This document shows positions 15,404-23,530 of a DNA stretch of 64,000 bases, piece after piece (position 1 is the first letter of the stretch; each line of letters opens with the position of its first letter). Origin of the DNA: DASRFA01 sp035651755. GTDB lineage: Bacteria; Desulfobacterota; Binatia; UBA12015. A program made the position numbers and the translations under genes. Under the pieces are notes generated by a model. The model was not told the origin of the DNA. It ran no database searches and worked only from the letters and a program-made list of their open reading frames with translations. Where the stretch lies: NCBI GenBank assembly GCA_035651755.1, contig DASRFA010000027.1, forward strand, positions 186,001 through 250,000, given 5' to 3'.

Positions 15404-16417
15404 GTGGAGCCGAGCGCGCTGGGTCCCGCGATGGCTCTCTTCCGGCGCGAATGGGGCGAAGGCAGACCGGTCCTCGCGCTCCACCCGCTCGGGCTCGACT
15501 CGTCGGCCTTCGCCGGCTTCGGGAGCGCGCTCGCCGCACGCGGCTTCCGGACGATCGCGCTCGACCTGCCGGGGTTCGGGCGCACCCCGGCCGGCACCGC
15601 GCGCCCGACGCCCGCCTGCCTGGCGGCGCCGGTGATCGAGATCGCACGCCGGCTTCCCGAGCCGCCGGTGCTGCTCGGCGTGTCGCTCGGCGGGCGGGTC
15701 GCGCTCGAGGCGGGCCTGGTCGCGCCCGCGGCGTTCCGCTCGGTGATCGCCATCGCGCCGGCGCTGCCGTGGCTCCGCTTTCGGGCGCTCCTTCCCGGCG
15801 CGTACCTGCTCGCGCCCGAGATCGCCGGCTGGCTTCCGCTCGAGCGCGCCTGGCCGGTTCTGCGCTGGCTCGCCGGGCTGCTCGCGTCCATGCCCTTCCT
15901 GCGCGACGACGAGCTCGCGCAGTCGGGAGCGCGGCTCGTCTACCACTTCTCGTGTCCGGCGACGCGCGCGAGCTTCATCGCCACGGCGCGCGAGCTCGCT
16001 CTCGACCCGCCGCACGGGCCGGTCGGCTTCTGGTCTCGGCTTCCGGATCTGTCCCTTCCCGCCGGCTTCGTCTGGGGCGAGCGCGACCGTCTGATCTCGA
16101 AGCGGTACGCTCACCACGTCGCGCTCGCGCGCTCCGACGCCCTCCAGCTCCTCGTGCCGTGCGCCGGCCACTGGCTGAATGGCCCGCATCATCGCTGCCT
16201 CGCCGCCGCGACCGCGCACGTGATCGCCGAGCTCGATCGGCGCGAGCGAGGAGACACGGCTCCCGGACGTGCGCGGGCCGCTCGTGCGCCCGCCGGCGAG
16301 GCGCGCATCCGGATCGGCGCGGCCGAGCTCGGGACGCGCGCTTGCGTCTCGGCCGCGGCCGCGGAGCCGCGACCCCCGGGCGTCTGGACGCCCGAGATCG
16401 GAGGACGCCGTGGCTGA
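15404..16417 (+). CDS. Alpha/beta-hydrolase
   Basis: 337 residues with the catalytic serine elbow GVSLGG (about residue 99), acid WGERDRL and histidine CAGHWLN. HPLGLDSSAF and DLPGFGRTP form the oxyanion-hole and strand regions. A C-terminal tail of about 55 Ala/Arg-rich residues follows the last core element. GTG 15404 is used; ATG 15431 is possible. The end overlaps the acyltransferase start by 8 bases, giving a hydrolase / acyltransferase / WS-DGAT operon after tetR. Lipase or esterase activity is plausible; the substrate is unknown. Confidence 0.8.
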   Translation: MEPSALGPAMALFRREWGEGRPVLALHPLGLDSSAFAGFGSALAARGFRTIALDLPGFGRTPAGTARPTPACLAAPVIEIARRLPEPPVLLGVSLGGRVALEAGLVAPAAFRSVIAIAPALPWLRFRALLPGAYLLAPEIAGWLPLERAWPVLRWLAGLLASMPFLRDDELAQSGARLVYHFSCPATRASFIATARELALDPPHGPVGFWSRLPDLSLPAGFVWGERDRLISKRYAHHVALARSDALQLLVPCAGHWLNGPHHRCLAAATAHVIAELDRRERGDTAPGRARAARAPAGEARIRIGAAELGTRACVSAAAAEPRPPGVWTPEIGGRRG

Positions 16418-17369
16418 CGTCGTCGGAGCTCCCGGAAGGATCGTCGCGCAGGGCCTGCGCGCGTTCGACGTGGTCGGCACGTGGGCCGAAGCCACCGAGC
16501 GCGAGGTCCACGCCGACCCGTTCCAGCGCGATCCCGCGTTCCTCGCCCGCCTGCTCCCGTGGATGGAGGTCCTCGCGCGCTACTTCGATGCGACGGTCGA
16601 GGGCCTCGGGCACGTCCCGGCGCGCGGACCGGTGCTGCTCGTCGGAAACCATTCCGGCGGCATCTTGACGCCCGACACGTCCGTGTTCTTCACCGCCTGG
16701 TATCGCCGCTTCGGGCTTGAACGCCCGCTCGTGGCGCTCGCGTTCGATGCCGCCTTCGGCGTGCCCGGCTTCCGCACGTTGATGCGGAAGATCGGCGAGG
16801 TGCCGGCGAATCGCGAGAACGCGCGCCGAGCTCTGCGCGCGGGGCACCCCGTGCTCGTCTACCCGGGCGGCGATCACGAGGTCTTCCGCCCGTGGCGCGA
16901 TCGCAACCGGATCGACTTCGGCGGCCGCACGGGCTTCGTCGAGCTCGCGCTTCGCGAGCGCGTGCCGGTCGTGCCGGTGGTGAGCCACGGCGGACACGAC
17001 TCGACGATCATCCTGACGCGCGGCGAATGGCTCGGGCGGTGGCTCGGGCTCGAGCGCATCCGCACGCCGAGCTTCCCGCTCGCGCTCCAGATCCCGTGGG
17101 GCGTGTCGCCGGTCGGGCTTCCCGCGTGGCCGCTCCCGGCGAAGATCACGATCCGCGTCCTTCCGGCGATGAAATGGCGCTCGCTGCCGCGGACGGCGGC
17201 CGACGATCGGAGCGTGGTGACCGCGTGCCATCGCGAGATCACCGAACGCATGCAGGACGCGCTCGGAGACTTGGCCGCGGCGCATCCCTATCCGGTGCTG
17301 ACGCGCCTCCGGAGCCTGCTTCCGAGCTGGCGCGCGAGCGATCGACGGCCGGAGCCGGAGGTTTCGTGA
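16410..17369 (+). CDS. Lysophospholipid/glycerolipid acyltransferase
   Basis: 319 residues, PlsC/DGAT2-like. VLLVGNHSGGILTPD carries the catalytic histidine, although the spacing to Asp is longer than in classical HX4D. VPANRENARRAL, LVYPGGDHEVFRPW and VPVVPVVSHGGHD are further blocks shared with TMEM68/DGAT2-like acyltransferases. GTG 16410 is chosen because GGAGGA precedes it. The stop overlaps the ATG of the WS/DGAT gene (TGATG). Probably makes phosphatidate or acylglycerol that the next enzyme esterifies for storage lipid. Confidence 0.82.
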   Translation: MADVVGAPGRIVAQGLRAFDVVGTWAEATEREVHADPFQRDPAFLARLLPWMEVLARYFDATVEGLGHVPARGPVLLVGNHSGGILTPDTSVFFTAWYRRFGLERPLVALAFDAAFGVPGFRTLMRKIGEVPANRENARRALRAGHPVLVYPGGDHEVFRPWRDRNRIDFGGRTGFVELALRERVPVVPVVSHGGHDSTIILTRGEWLGRWLGLERIRTPSFPLALQIPWGVSPVGLPAWPLPAKITIRVLPAMKWRSLPRTAADDRSVVTACHREITERMQDALGDLAAAHPYPVLTRLRSLLPSWRASDRRPEPEVS

Positions 17370-18766
17370 TGGAGCGCATGCGAGGGATCGACGCCGGCTT
17401 CCTCTACATGGAGGCTCCGACGCTCCACATGCACACGATCAAGGTCGCGGTGCTGCAGCCGAGCCCGGGATGGGACAGCTCGCTCGAGTCGCTGACGCGC
17501 GCGATGGCCGAGCGGATGCACCTCCTCCCTCCGCTCCGACGCCGGCCGGTCCCGGTGCCTTTCGGCATGCATCACCCGGTCTGGATCGAGGACCCCGACT
17601 TCCGCCTCGAGCGTCACCTGCGTCGCGCCGCCGTGCCGTCCCCCGGCGGCGCGCGCGAGCTCGACGCGCTCGTCTCCGAGATCGCGAGCGCGCCGCTCGC
17701 GCGCGACCGTCCGCTGTGGGAGCTCTGGCTCGTGGTCGGCCTCCGCGACGGCCGGATCGCGGCCGTCGCCAAGATCCACCACGCGGTGGCGGACGGCGTG
17801 GCGATCGCCGGCCTCCTCGCCAACGTGATGGCGCCCGAGCCGCCCGGCGCGCTGCCGCCCGCGGCTCCCTGGGAGGGGCAGGCCGCTCCGAGCGCGACCG
17901 CGCTCGCGCGCGGCGCCTTGCTCGACCGCGCGCGAGCCGCGTGCGGCCTTCCGCGCCTGCTCGCGAAGACGGCGCGCAACCTCTGGCGCCTGCGGCGGCA
18001 GCGCGACCGCGGGGCCGCCCTTCCGCGCCCGATGCTCGACGTGCCGAGAGCGCCGTTCAACGGCGCTCTGAGCGCGGAGCGCCGCTTCGCGACGGCGGCG
18101 CTCTCCCTCACCGAGGTGAAAGCCGTCAAGAACGCGCTCGGCGTCACGCTGAACGACGTCGTGCTCGCGCTCGTGGCGGCATCGCTGCGGCGCTACCTGG
18201 AGGCGCGCCGCGCCTTGCCGCCGCGGTCGCTGGTCGCGGAGGTCCCGGTCTCGACGGACGCCCCGGAAGACGGACCTCGCATCTCGGGAAACCGGGTCGC
18301 GAACATCTTCACGTTCCTCCACACCGACGTCGCGGATCCGATCGCGCGCGTGCACCGCATCCACGAGACCATGGTCGCGGGCAAGGCGGCGAACGGGCTC
18401 CTCGGGCCGGAGCTCTTCGCCGAGTGGACGGAGCACACCCCGGGGCCGGTCTACGCGTGGGTGGTGCGCAGCTACGCGCGCTGGCGCCTCGCCGATCTCC
18501 TGCGCCCCCCGATCAACGCGATCGTCTCGTCGGTGCCGGGACCGAGGCAGCGCCTCCACTGGAGCGAGGGAAGCCTGCACGCGCTCTACTCCGTCGGCCC
18601 GCTCGTCGAGGGCGTCGGCGTCAACGTGACGGCGTGGAGCTACGTCGATCGGCTGAACGTCGGCATTCTCGCCTGCCCCGATCTCCTGCCGGACCCGCAC
18701 GAGGTCGGCGACGGTATGCAGGACGCGCTCGAGGAGCTCCGGAGCGCGCTCGCCGTCGCGGCGTAG
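17369..18766 (+). CDS. Wax ester synthase / diacylglycerol acyltransferase
   Basis: 465 residues with the WS/DGAT active-site motif HHAVADG near residue 138, and the later NDVVLALVAASLRRYL and ISGNRVAN segments typical of the family. It condenses acyl-CoA with fatty alcohol or diacylglycerol to storage lipids. The N-terminus MRGIDAGFLYMEAPTLHMH is standard. It directly follows the acyltransferase with coupled stop/start, pointing to a neutral-lipid operon. The next gene starts 178 bases later, behind operator copy C. Confidence 0.92.
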   Translation: MERMRGIDAGFLYMEAPTLHMHTIKVAVLQPSPGWDSSLESLTRAMAERMHLLPPLRRRPVPVPFGMHHPVWIEDPDFRLERHLRRAAVPSPGGARELDALVSEIASAPLARDRPLWELWLVVGLRDGRIAAVAKIHHAVADGVAIAGLLANVMAPEPPGALPPAAPWEGQAAPSATALARGALLDRARAACGLPRLLAKTARNLWRLRRQRDRGAALPRPMLDVPRAPFNGALSAERRFATAALSLTEVKAVKNALGVTLNDVVLALVAASLRRYLEARRALPPRSLVAEVPVSTDAPEDGPRISGNRVANIFTFLHTDVADPIARVHRIHETMVAGKAANGLLGPELFAEWTEHTPGPVYAWVVRSYARWRLADLLRPPINAIVSSVPGPRQRLHWSEGSLHALYSVGPLVEGVGVNVTAWSYVDRLNVGILACPDLLPDPHEVGDGMQDALEELRSALAVAA

Positions 18767-18854
18767 ACGGCGCCCGCCGTAGAGCAGCGCACGCGCTCGC
18801 TCCGTCGGCGCTCGGCTGTCCCCGCGTCCGCAGCACGCGCGGATCATGTCGCTC

Positions 18855-18894
18855 GATGACGGATGTCATTCGCCGGCGACCGACCAACCGGTAG
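18855..18894 (+). promoter_or_regulatory. Shared operator/promoter element, copy C
   Basis: TGAC-N4-GTCAT (18858-18869), 10 bases, then CCGACCAACCGGTAG (18880-18894). Same layout as copies at 3628 and 14657. It ends 50 bases before the di-iron protein start, so it probably governs the di-iron / SCP2 / nod / lipoprotein operon. Confidence 0.75.
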
Positions 18895-18944
18895 GACGCC
18901 GGCAACGATCGGTCGCTCGGAAAGCACGGAGCACGGAGGGCGCG

Positions 18945-20033
18945 ATGAGCAAGTACACGCCGAACGTCGAGATCGGGCTCGACCGGATGCGCGAGATGGC
19001 GCGCGGAAACTACGACCTCAGGTGGATGTCCGCGAATCCCGCGGGATGGGGCCACAAGGCCGAGCCGGGGCCGCTCGGCATCCGGCTCGAAGACGTCGAG
19101 ACGGGACACTACGCGGCGATTCCCGAGCACGGCTCCCCCCACGGCAGCATGGCGCCGCGCGGATGCGAGGTGCCCGCCGAGACCACCTCCCTCGGGATGT
19201 ACACGCTGAACGAGCTGTCGGAGGTGTGGTCCGAGAACGCGGCGCACCTCTACGACGAGGCGGTCGTCCGGCAGTGGAACTCCGTCACCGACGTGCCGTG
19301 GCACAAGCTCCGCGAGCTACCGGACGACATCGAGCGCGCCGTCTGCCAGATGTGCACCGGCCTCACCGAGGTCGAGTTCGTCGCCGGCGACATGCCCGCG
19401 AAGTGGCTGTGTCGCATCAACCACGACTTCCACGAGGTGAAGCTGTTCCTCGCGACCCAGATCATGGACGAGGCGCGGCACCTCGACGTCTTCCGCAAGC
19501 GCGCTCTCGCCAACGGGGGCGGTCTGCTGATGGCGTCGCCGGGCCAGGAGAAGCTGCTCGCGACGATCCTGGAAGCACCCGACTACACGACCGCGAGCGC
19601 GCTCATGCACATCTTCGGGGAGGGCTTCGTGCTGACGCTCTTCCGGCAGGGGGAGTTCCTGGCCCCCACCGAGGTCGAGAAGGAGATCTTCCGGCTCTGC
19701 ATGCAGGACGAAGCGCGTCACGTCGCGTACGGCGTCAAGCACCTCAAGTACTTCCTCGAGCGCCATCCCGACCGCGCGGAGCAGATCCACGCGATCCTCG
19801 ACCTCGGCGAGCAGGCGATCTTCGCGCTCACGCTCGAGCCCCAGACGTCGGAGCCGCGGGCGATCCTGGCCGGTGGCGGGCTCGCGAACATCGACGTCGG
19901 CATGGCGCGCATGGCCTTCATCTACTCCAAGCAGGTTCGCGAGTACCTGCGCCGGCTGCAGATCGCCGGCCTCGATCGCGAGTCCCGCCTGACGATCCCG
20001 AAGGAGATTCCGTTCGAGGATCTCGCCGCGTAG
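18945..20033 (+). CDS. Ferritin-like di-iron protein, probable oxygenase/oxidase
   Basis: 362 residues. A full ferritin-like ligand set is visible: Glu142/144 (GLTEVEF), Glu176-X2-His179 (MDEARH), Glu226 (IFGEGF) and Glu256-X2-His259 (QDEARH), that is four carboxylates and two histidines. Such centres normally activate O2. The N-terminal third (MYTLNELSEVWSENAAHLYDE, RQWNSVTDVPW) is reminiscent of R2-like and N-oxygenase proteins, but I cannot name the subfamily. ATG 18945 has GGAGGG five bases upstream. First gene after operator C; the SCP2-like gene follows after 17 bases and nod after a further 39, so O2 made by Nod could be used here. That link is inference. Confidence 0.85.
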   Translation: MSKYTPNVEIGLDRMREMARGNYDLRWMSANPAGWGHKAEPGPLGIRLEDVETGHYAAIPEHGSPHGSMAPRGCEVPAETTSLGMYTLNELSEVWSENAAHLYDEAVVRQWNSVTDVPWHKLRELPDDIERAVCQMCTGLTEVEFVAGDMPAKWLCRINHDFHEVKLFLATQIMDEARHLDVFRKRALANGGGLLMASPGQEKLLATILEAPDYTTASALMHIFGEGFVLTLFRQGEFLAPTEVEKEIFRLCMQDEARHVAYGVKHLKYFLERHPDRAEQIHAILDLGEQAIFALTLEPQTSEPRAILAGGGLANIDVGMARMAFIYSKQVREYLRRLQIAGLDRESRLTIPKEIPFEDLAA

Positions 20034-20050
20034 CGGCGCAGGAGACCGCC

Positions 20051-20500
20051 ATGAGCGAAACGATCTTTCCGTCGACGGAGTGGTTCCAGGCGCTCGCGCG
20101 CCGCATGGAGCAGGACGAGGCGGCGTACCGCGCGCTCGGCTCGATCGAGTGCACGATGGTCGTTCGCGTCGAGACGCCGGAGCGCGCCGACCTGTACGAG
20201 CTCGTCTTCCGAGGCCTCAAGGTGCGATCGGTGCGGCGGCTGGGTCGCCTCGAGGACGCCGCGCCCGGACACTTCGTGCTGTCGGCATCGCTCGCAACGT
20301 GGCGCGAGATGATCGACAACATCCGCGCGAACGCAGGCCCCGATCTCGCGCACACCCTGAACTACTTGACGTTCCCCGACGATCCGATGCAGGTCTCCGG
20401 CCCCGACCAGCTCGAGGTCGATGCGTTCTATCGCTACAACCAGACGCTCCAGCGCTTCTTCGCCGGAGCCGCCGACGTTCCGACGGCGTACGCGCGCTAG
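20051..20500 (+). CDS. SCP2-like lipid-binding domain protein
   Basis: 149 residues with an SCP2 sterol-carrier-like pattern: FPSTEWFQAL at the start, alternating beta strands through YELVFRGLKV, a FVLSASLATWREMIDNI segment, then DPMQVSGPDQLEVDAFYRYNQTL. No signal peptide, so cytoplasmic. AGGAG precedes the ATG. The domain may deliver a hydrophobic substrate to the di-iron protein encoded 17 bases upstream. No catalytic residues are evident. The same kind of small domain is often paired with lipid-modifying enzymes. Confidence 0.72.
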   Translation: MSETIFPSTEWFQALARRMEQDEAAYRALGSIECTMVVRVETPERADLYELVFRGLKVRSVRRLGRLEDAAPGHFVLSASLATWREMIDNIRANAGPDLAHTLNYLTFPDDPMQVSGPDQLEVDAFYRYNQTLQRFFAGAADVPTAYAR

Positions 20501-20539
20501 CTCGCGTGCGCTCGCCGATCGCATGAGGAGACCCCTCAC

Positions 20540-22951
20540 ATGCGCGCAGACGTGATGGCACGCAGCCGGAGCGCACGGGCCCGCCGGAACCTCGGCAAAT
20601 GGCTCCTCGCGAAGCCGAATTGGTGGGCTCAATTCGGCATCGTGGCCGGGATCAGCATCCTCGGCCTGGTCGCCCTCGGCACCTGGACGTACACGAGCGC
20701 ACCGCCGCGCGTGGCATTCGTGTCGTCGAGCACGGGCAAGGTGATCGTTCCGGTCGAGGACATCCTCCGCGGGCAGGAGGTGTTCCACATCCGGGGCCTG
20801 ATGTCCTGGGGCTCGTTCTGGGGCGACGGGGCGGAGCGCGGGCCGGACTTCACGGCGGAGGCGCTGCACCGAACGGTCGTCGCTATGCGGTCCTTTTACG
20901 AGGAGGAGATCGCGAAGAGTCGCCCGGTCACCCAGTCCGACCGCGACGCGATCACCGTGCGGGTCCAGCGCGAGATCAAGGCCAACGGCTACGACGAGGT
21001 TGCCGGCGTGATCCGCGTGAACGACGCACAGGTGCGCGCGCTCCAGGATCTCCGGGAGCACTACACGCGGGTCTTCACCGACCCGACGTATCCCGCGAGG
21101 TTCACGCTGAGCGGCTACATCACCGACCCGGACGACATCCGCGCGCTGAGCGCGTACTTCTTCTGGGGCGGATGGGTCTCCGGGGCGACGCGGCCCGGCG
21201 AGGCCTTCAGCTACACCCACAACTGGCCGTACGATCCCGACGCCGGCAACACGCCGACGATGCCGACGGTGCTCTGGAGCTTCCTCTCCATCCTCGTCCT
21301 CTTCGCCGGCGCGATGCTCGTGCTCTACGTCTACGGCCAGATGAAGGAGCTGCCCGGCGACCCGTTCAACGGCGCGAAGGGCGGCACGCTGACGACGGTC
21401 GAGCTCGAGAAGGGCTACGAGTTCGTCCGGCCGACGCAGCGGGCGACCTACCGCTTCTTCGCCTTCGCGGTCGTGCTCTTCGTCGTGCAGGTCCTCGCCG
21501 GCATCCTGTCGGCCGAGAGCTTCGTGAACGGCGGACCCGGGATGGCGATGGTGCACGTTCTCGGGATCCGGTTGCCCTTCACCGTCGTCCGGGCCTGGCA
21601 CACGATCCTCCAGATCTACTGGTTCTTCATGTGCTGGGTCGGCTACACGATCTTCTTCCTGCCGAGGCTCGCGCGCGTGCCGCGTGGCCAGCGCTTCCTG
21701 ATCCACCTGCTGTTCACGCTGTGCGTCGTCGTCGGCGCGGGGACCCTGCTCGGCATCTACTTCGGGCAGATGGGCTACCTGACCGACAAAGCCGCGTACT
21801 GGCTGGGGAGCCAGGGCTGGGAGTTCATGGAGTTCGGCCGGCTCTGGCACGTGCTGATGCTGGGGGCGTTCGTCCTCTGGATCGCGATCATCTTCCGCGG
21901 CGTGCGGCCGTGGATCACGAAGCAGAACCTCTGGTCCGTCCCGGCGTGGCTGTTCTACGGCAGCGGGATCATGGTCCTGTTCCTCTTCTTCGGGCTGGGT
22001 GCGACGCCGAGCGGGAACTTCGCGATCGCCGACTACTGGCGCTGGATGACGGTCCACATGTGGGTGGAGGTCACGTTCGAGGTCTTCACGACGTGCATCG
22101 TCGCCTACATGCTCGTCCAGATGGGCCTCTTGAACCGCGCGATGGCCGAGCGGGTGATCTTCCTCGCCGTGATGATGTTCCTGGTGACCGCGGTCGTTGG
22201 GATCTCTCACAACTTCTACTGGATCGCGAAGCCGACGGGCATCATCGCCCTCGGGAGCGTGTTCTCGACGCTCCAGGTGCTCCCGTTGCTGCTGATGACG
22301 CTCGACGCGTGGCGCATGCGTAACGAGAAGATTCGTGCCGGCGAGCACCTCGCGCAGGGCAGGCAGAAGTTCGTCATGGAGGGCGTGTGGCTGTTCGTCC
22401 TCGCCGTGAACTTCTGGAACATCGTCGGCGCAGGCGTGTTCGGATCGCTGATCAACCTGCCGATCGTGAACTACTTCGAGCACGGCACCTACCTGACCGG
22501 GAATCACGCGCACGCCGCCATGTTCGGGGTGAAGGGCAACGTCGCGCTGGCCGGCGTGCTGTTCTGCTGTCAGCATCTCTTCCCGCGCGCCGCGTGGAAC
22601 GAGAAGCTCATCAAGCGCAGCTTCTGGTCGCTGCAGGCCGGGCTCGTCCTGATGATGACGCTCGACCTGTTCCCGGTCGGGCTGTACCAGCTCGCCGCCG
22701 TCGTGAACCACGGGTTCTGGTACGGCCGCACGAACGAGTTCGTGACCGGTCCCGTCTTCGCGACACTCACCTGGCTACGGACGATCGGGGGCGTCGTCTT
22801 CCTCTTCGGCGGCGTCCTCCCGCTGGTGTGGTTCATCCTGTCGCGCGGACGCGTTCTCGTCCACGAGATCGAGATCGAGGAGGGCGAGTGGACGGTCTAC
22901 GAGAAGGACTGGGCGGCTCACGAGGACGAGATCCTGCACGCGCTGCGGTAG
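20540..22951 (+). CDS. nod: Putative nitric oxide dismutase (Nod), qNOR-family
   Basis: 803 residues: N-terminal helix, a periplasmic domain (GQEVFHIRGLMSWGSFWGDGAERGPDF split over 43-90), then the heme-copper NOR core with about 13 helices. Heme ligands are kept (RAWHTILQ; GNHAHAAMFG). Against Geobacillus qNOR numbering, which runs two ahead of this protein, FeB ligands His506 and His557 and Glu510 are kept. The third FeB ligand His560 is Asn558 (SHNFYW), and Glu581 is Gln579. Quinol-site residues are lost: His328 to Glu326, Glu332 to Asn330, Phe336 to Gly334, and Asp746 to Gly751. These are the hallmarks described for Methylomirabilis Nod, which is proposed to convert 2 NO to N2 and O2. It sits in an operon with a di-iron protein. 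Activity is not proven by sequence. Confidence 0.87.
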   Translation: MRADVMARSRSARARRNLGKWLLAKPNWWAQFGIVAGISILGLVALGTWTYTSAPPRVAFVSSSTGKVIVPVEDILRGQEVFHIRGLMSWGSFWGDGAERGPDFTAEALHRTVVAMRSFYEEEIAKSRPVTQSDRDAITVRVQREIKANGYDEVAGVIRVNDAQVRALQDLREHYTRVFTDPTYPARFTLSGYITDPDDIRALSAYFFWGGWVSGATRPGEAFSYTHNWPYDPDAGNTPTMPTVLWSFLSILVLFAGAMLVLYVYGQMKELPGDPFNGAKGGTLTTVELEKGYEFVRPTQRATYRFFAFAVVLFVVQVLAGILSAESFVNGGPGMAMVHVLGIRLPFTVVRAWHTILQIYWFFMCWVGYTIFFLPRLARVPRGQRFLIHLLFTLCVVVGAGTLLGIYFGQMGYLTDKAAYWLGSQGWEFMEFGRLWHVLMLGAFVLWIAIIFRGVRPWITKQNLWSVPAWLFYGSGIMVLFLFFGLGATPSGNFAIADYWRWMTVHMWVEVTFEVFTTCIVAYMLVQMGLLNRAMAERVIFLAVMMFLVTAVVGISHNFYWIAKPTGIIALGSVFSTLQVLPLLLMTLDAWRMRNEKIRAGEHLAQGRQKFVMEGVWLFVLAVNFWNIVGAGVFGSLINLPIVNYFEHGTYLTGNHAHAAMFGVKGNVALAGVLFCCQHLFPRAAWNEKLIKRSFWSLQAGLVLMMTLDLFPVGLYQLAAVVNHGFWYGRTNEFVTGPVFATLTWLRTIGGVVFLFGGVLPLVWFILSRGRVLVHEIEIEEGEWTVYEKDWAAHEDEILHALR

Positions 22952-22983
22952 CGACGCAGGGCGCGGCGAAGCGGAGCGTCGAC

Positions 22984-23529
22984 GTGATCGCGAAGGGCGA
23001 GGGGGGACGGAACGCCGCGAGCGGGCGAAACCCCGGATTCCGGGCCGCGCTCGCTGCGGCGCTCCTCGTCCTCTCGGGTTGCTCGCTGCTGGGACCGCCG
23101 CCGATGGAGCCCTTGAGCGCGACGACGCTCGAGGCCGCAGAGCGGCGCTGGGACGCGCGCGGCTCCGACTCGTACCACCTGGTCGTGCGGGTGAGAGCTC
23201 CGCGCTTCGAGCCGGCCGTGTACGACCTCGTGGTGAGCGGCGGAAAGCTCGTCGCGATCGAACGGAACGGCGCCGCCGTTCCGCCGGGGGACGCGCACCG
23301 CTACGACTACTCGGTCGCGGGACTCTTCGGCATGCTGCAGCAGGACCTCCGCCTGGCGGACGTGCCCGCCATCGGCGACGTGCCGGCAGTGGACCTCCGA
23401 GCGGAGTTCGAGCCCGCGACCGGCCGGCTCGTCTGCTATCGCCGCACGGTCGGTGCCGCTCGCCGCCGAGTCCTGCTGGTCGAGGTCCTGCAGTACGAGC
23501 CGACCGCTTCGCCGGCGGCGACCGCCTGA
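22984..23529 (+). CDS. Lipoprotein, DUF6174-like
   Basis: 181 residues from GTG 22984, 32 bases after nod. A hydrophobic leader ends in the lipobox VLSGC, so it is probably lipid-anchored. The mature part has an AAERRWDARGSDSYHLVVRV opening and a DLVVSGGKLVAIERNG strand pair, the layout of DUF6174 proteins. A GMLQQDL helix and a closing FEPATGRL strand follow. Function is unknown. Same-strand proximity to nod suggests co-transcription and a possible periplasmic accessory role. It ends one base before the convergent transglutaminase-like gene. Confidence 0.65.
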   Translation: MIAKGEGGRNAASGRNPGFRAALAAALLVLSGCSLLGPPPMEPLSATTLEAAERRWDARGSDSYHLVVRVRAPRFEPAVYDLVVSGGKLVAIERNGAAVPPGDAHRYDYSVAGLFGMLQQDLRLADVPAIGDVPAVDLRAEFEPATGRLVCYRRTVGAARRRVLLVEVLQYEPTASPAATA

Positions 23530-23530
23530 T

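Noticed and set aside
20540..22951. Ordinary quinol-dependent NO reductase (norZ)
   Set aside because: Third FeB histidine and the quinol-site residues are replaced, which does not fit a working qNOR; kept as Nod instead.
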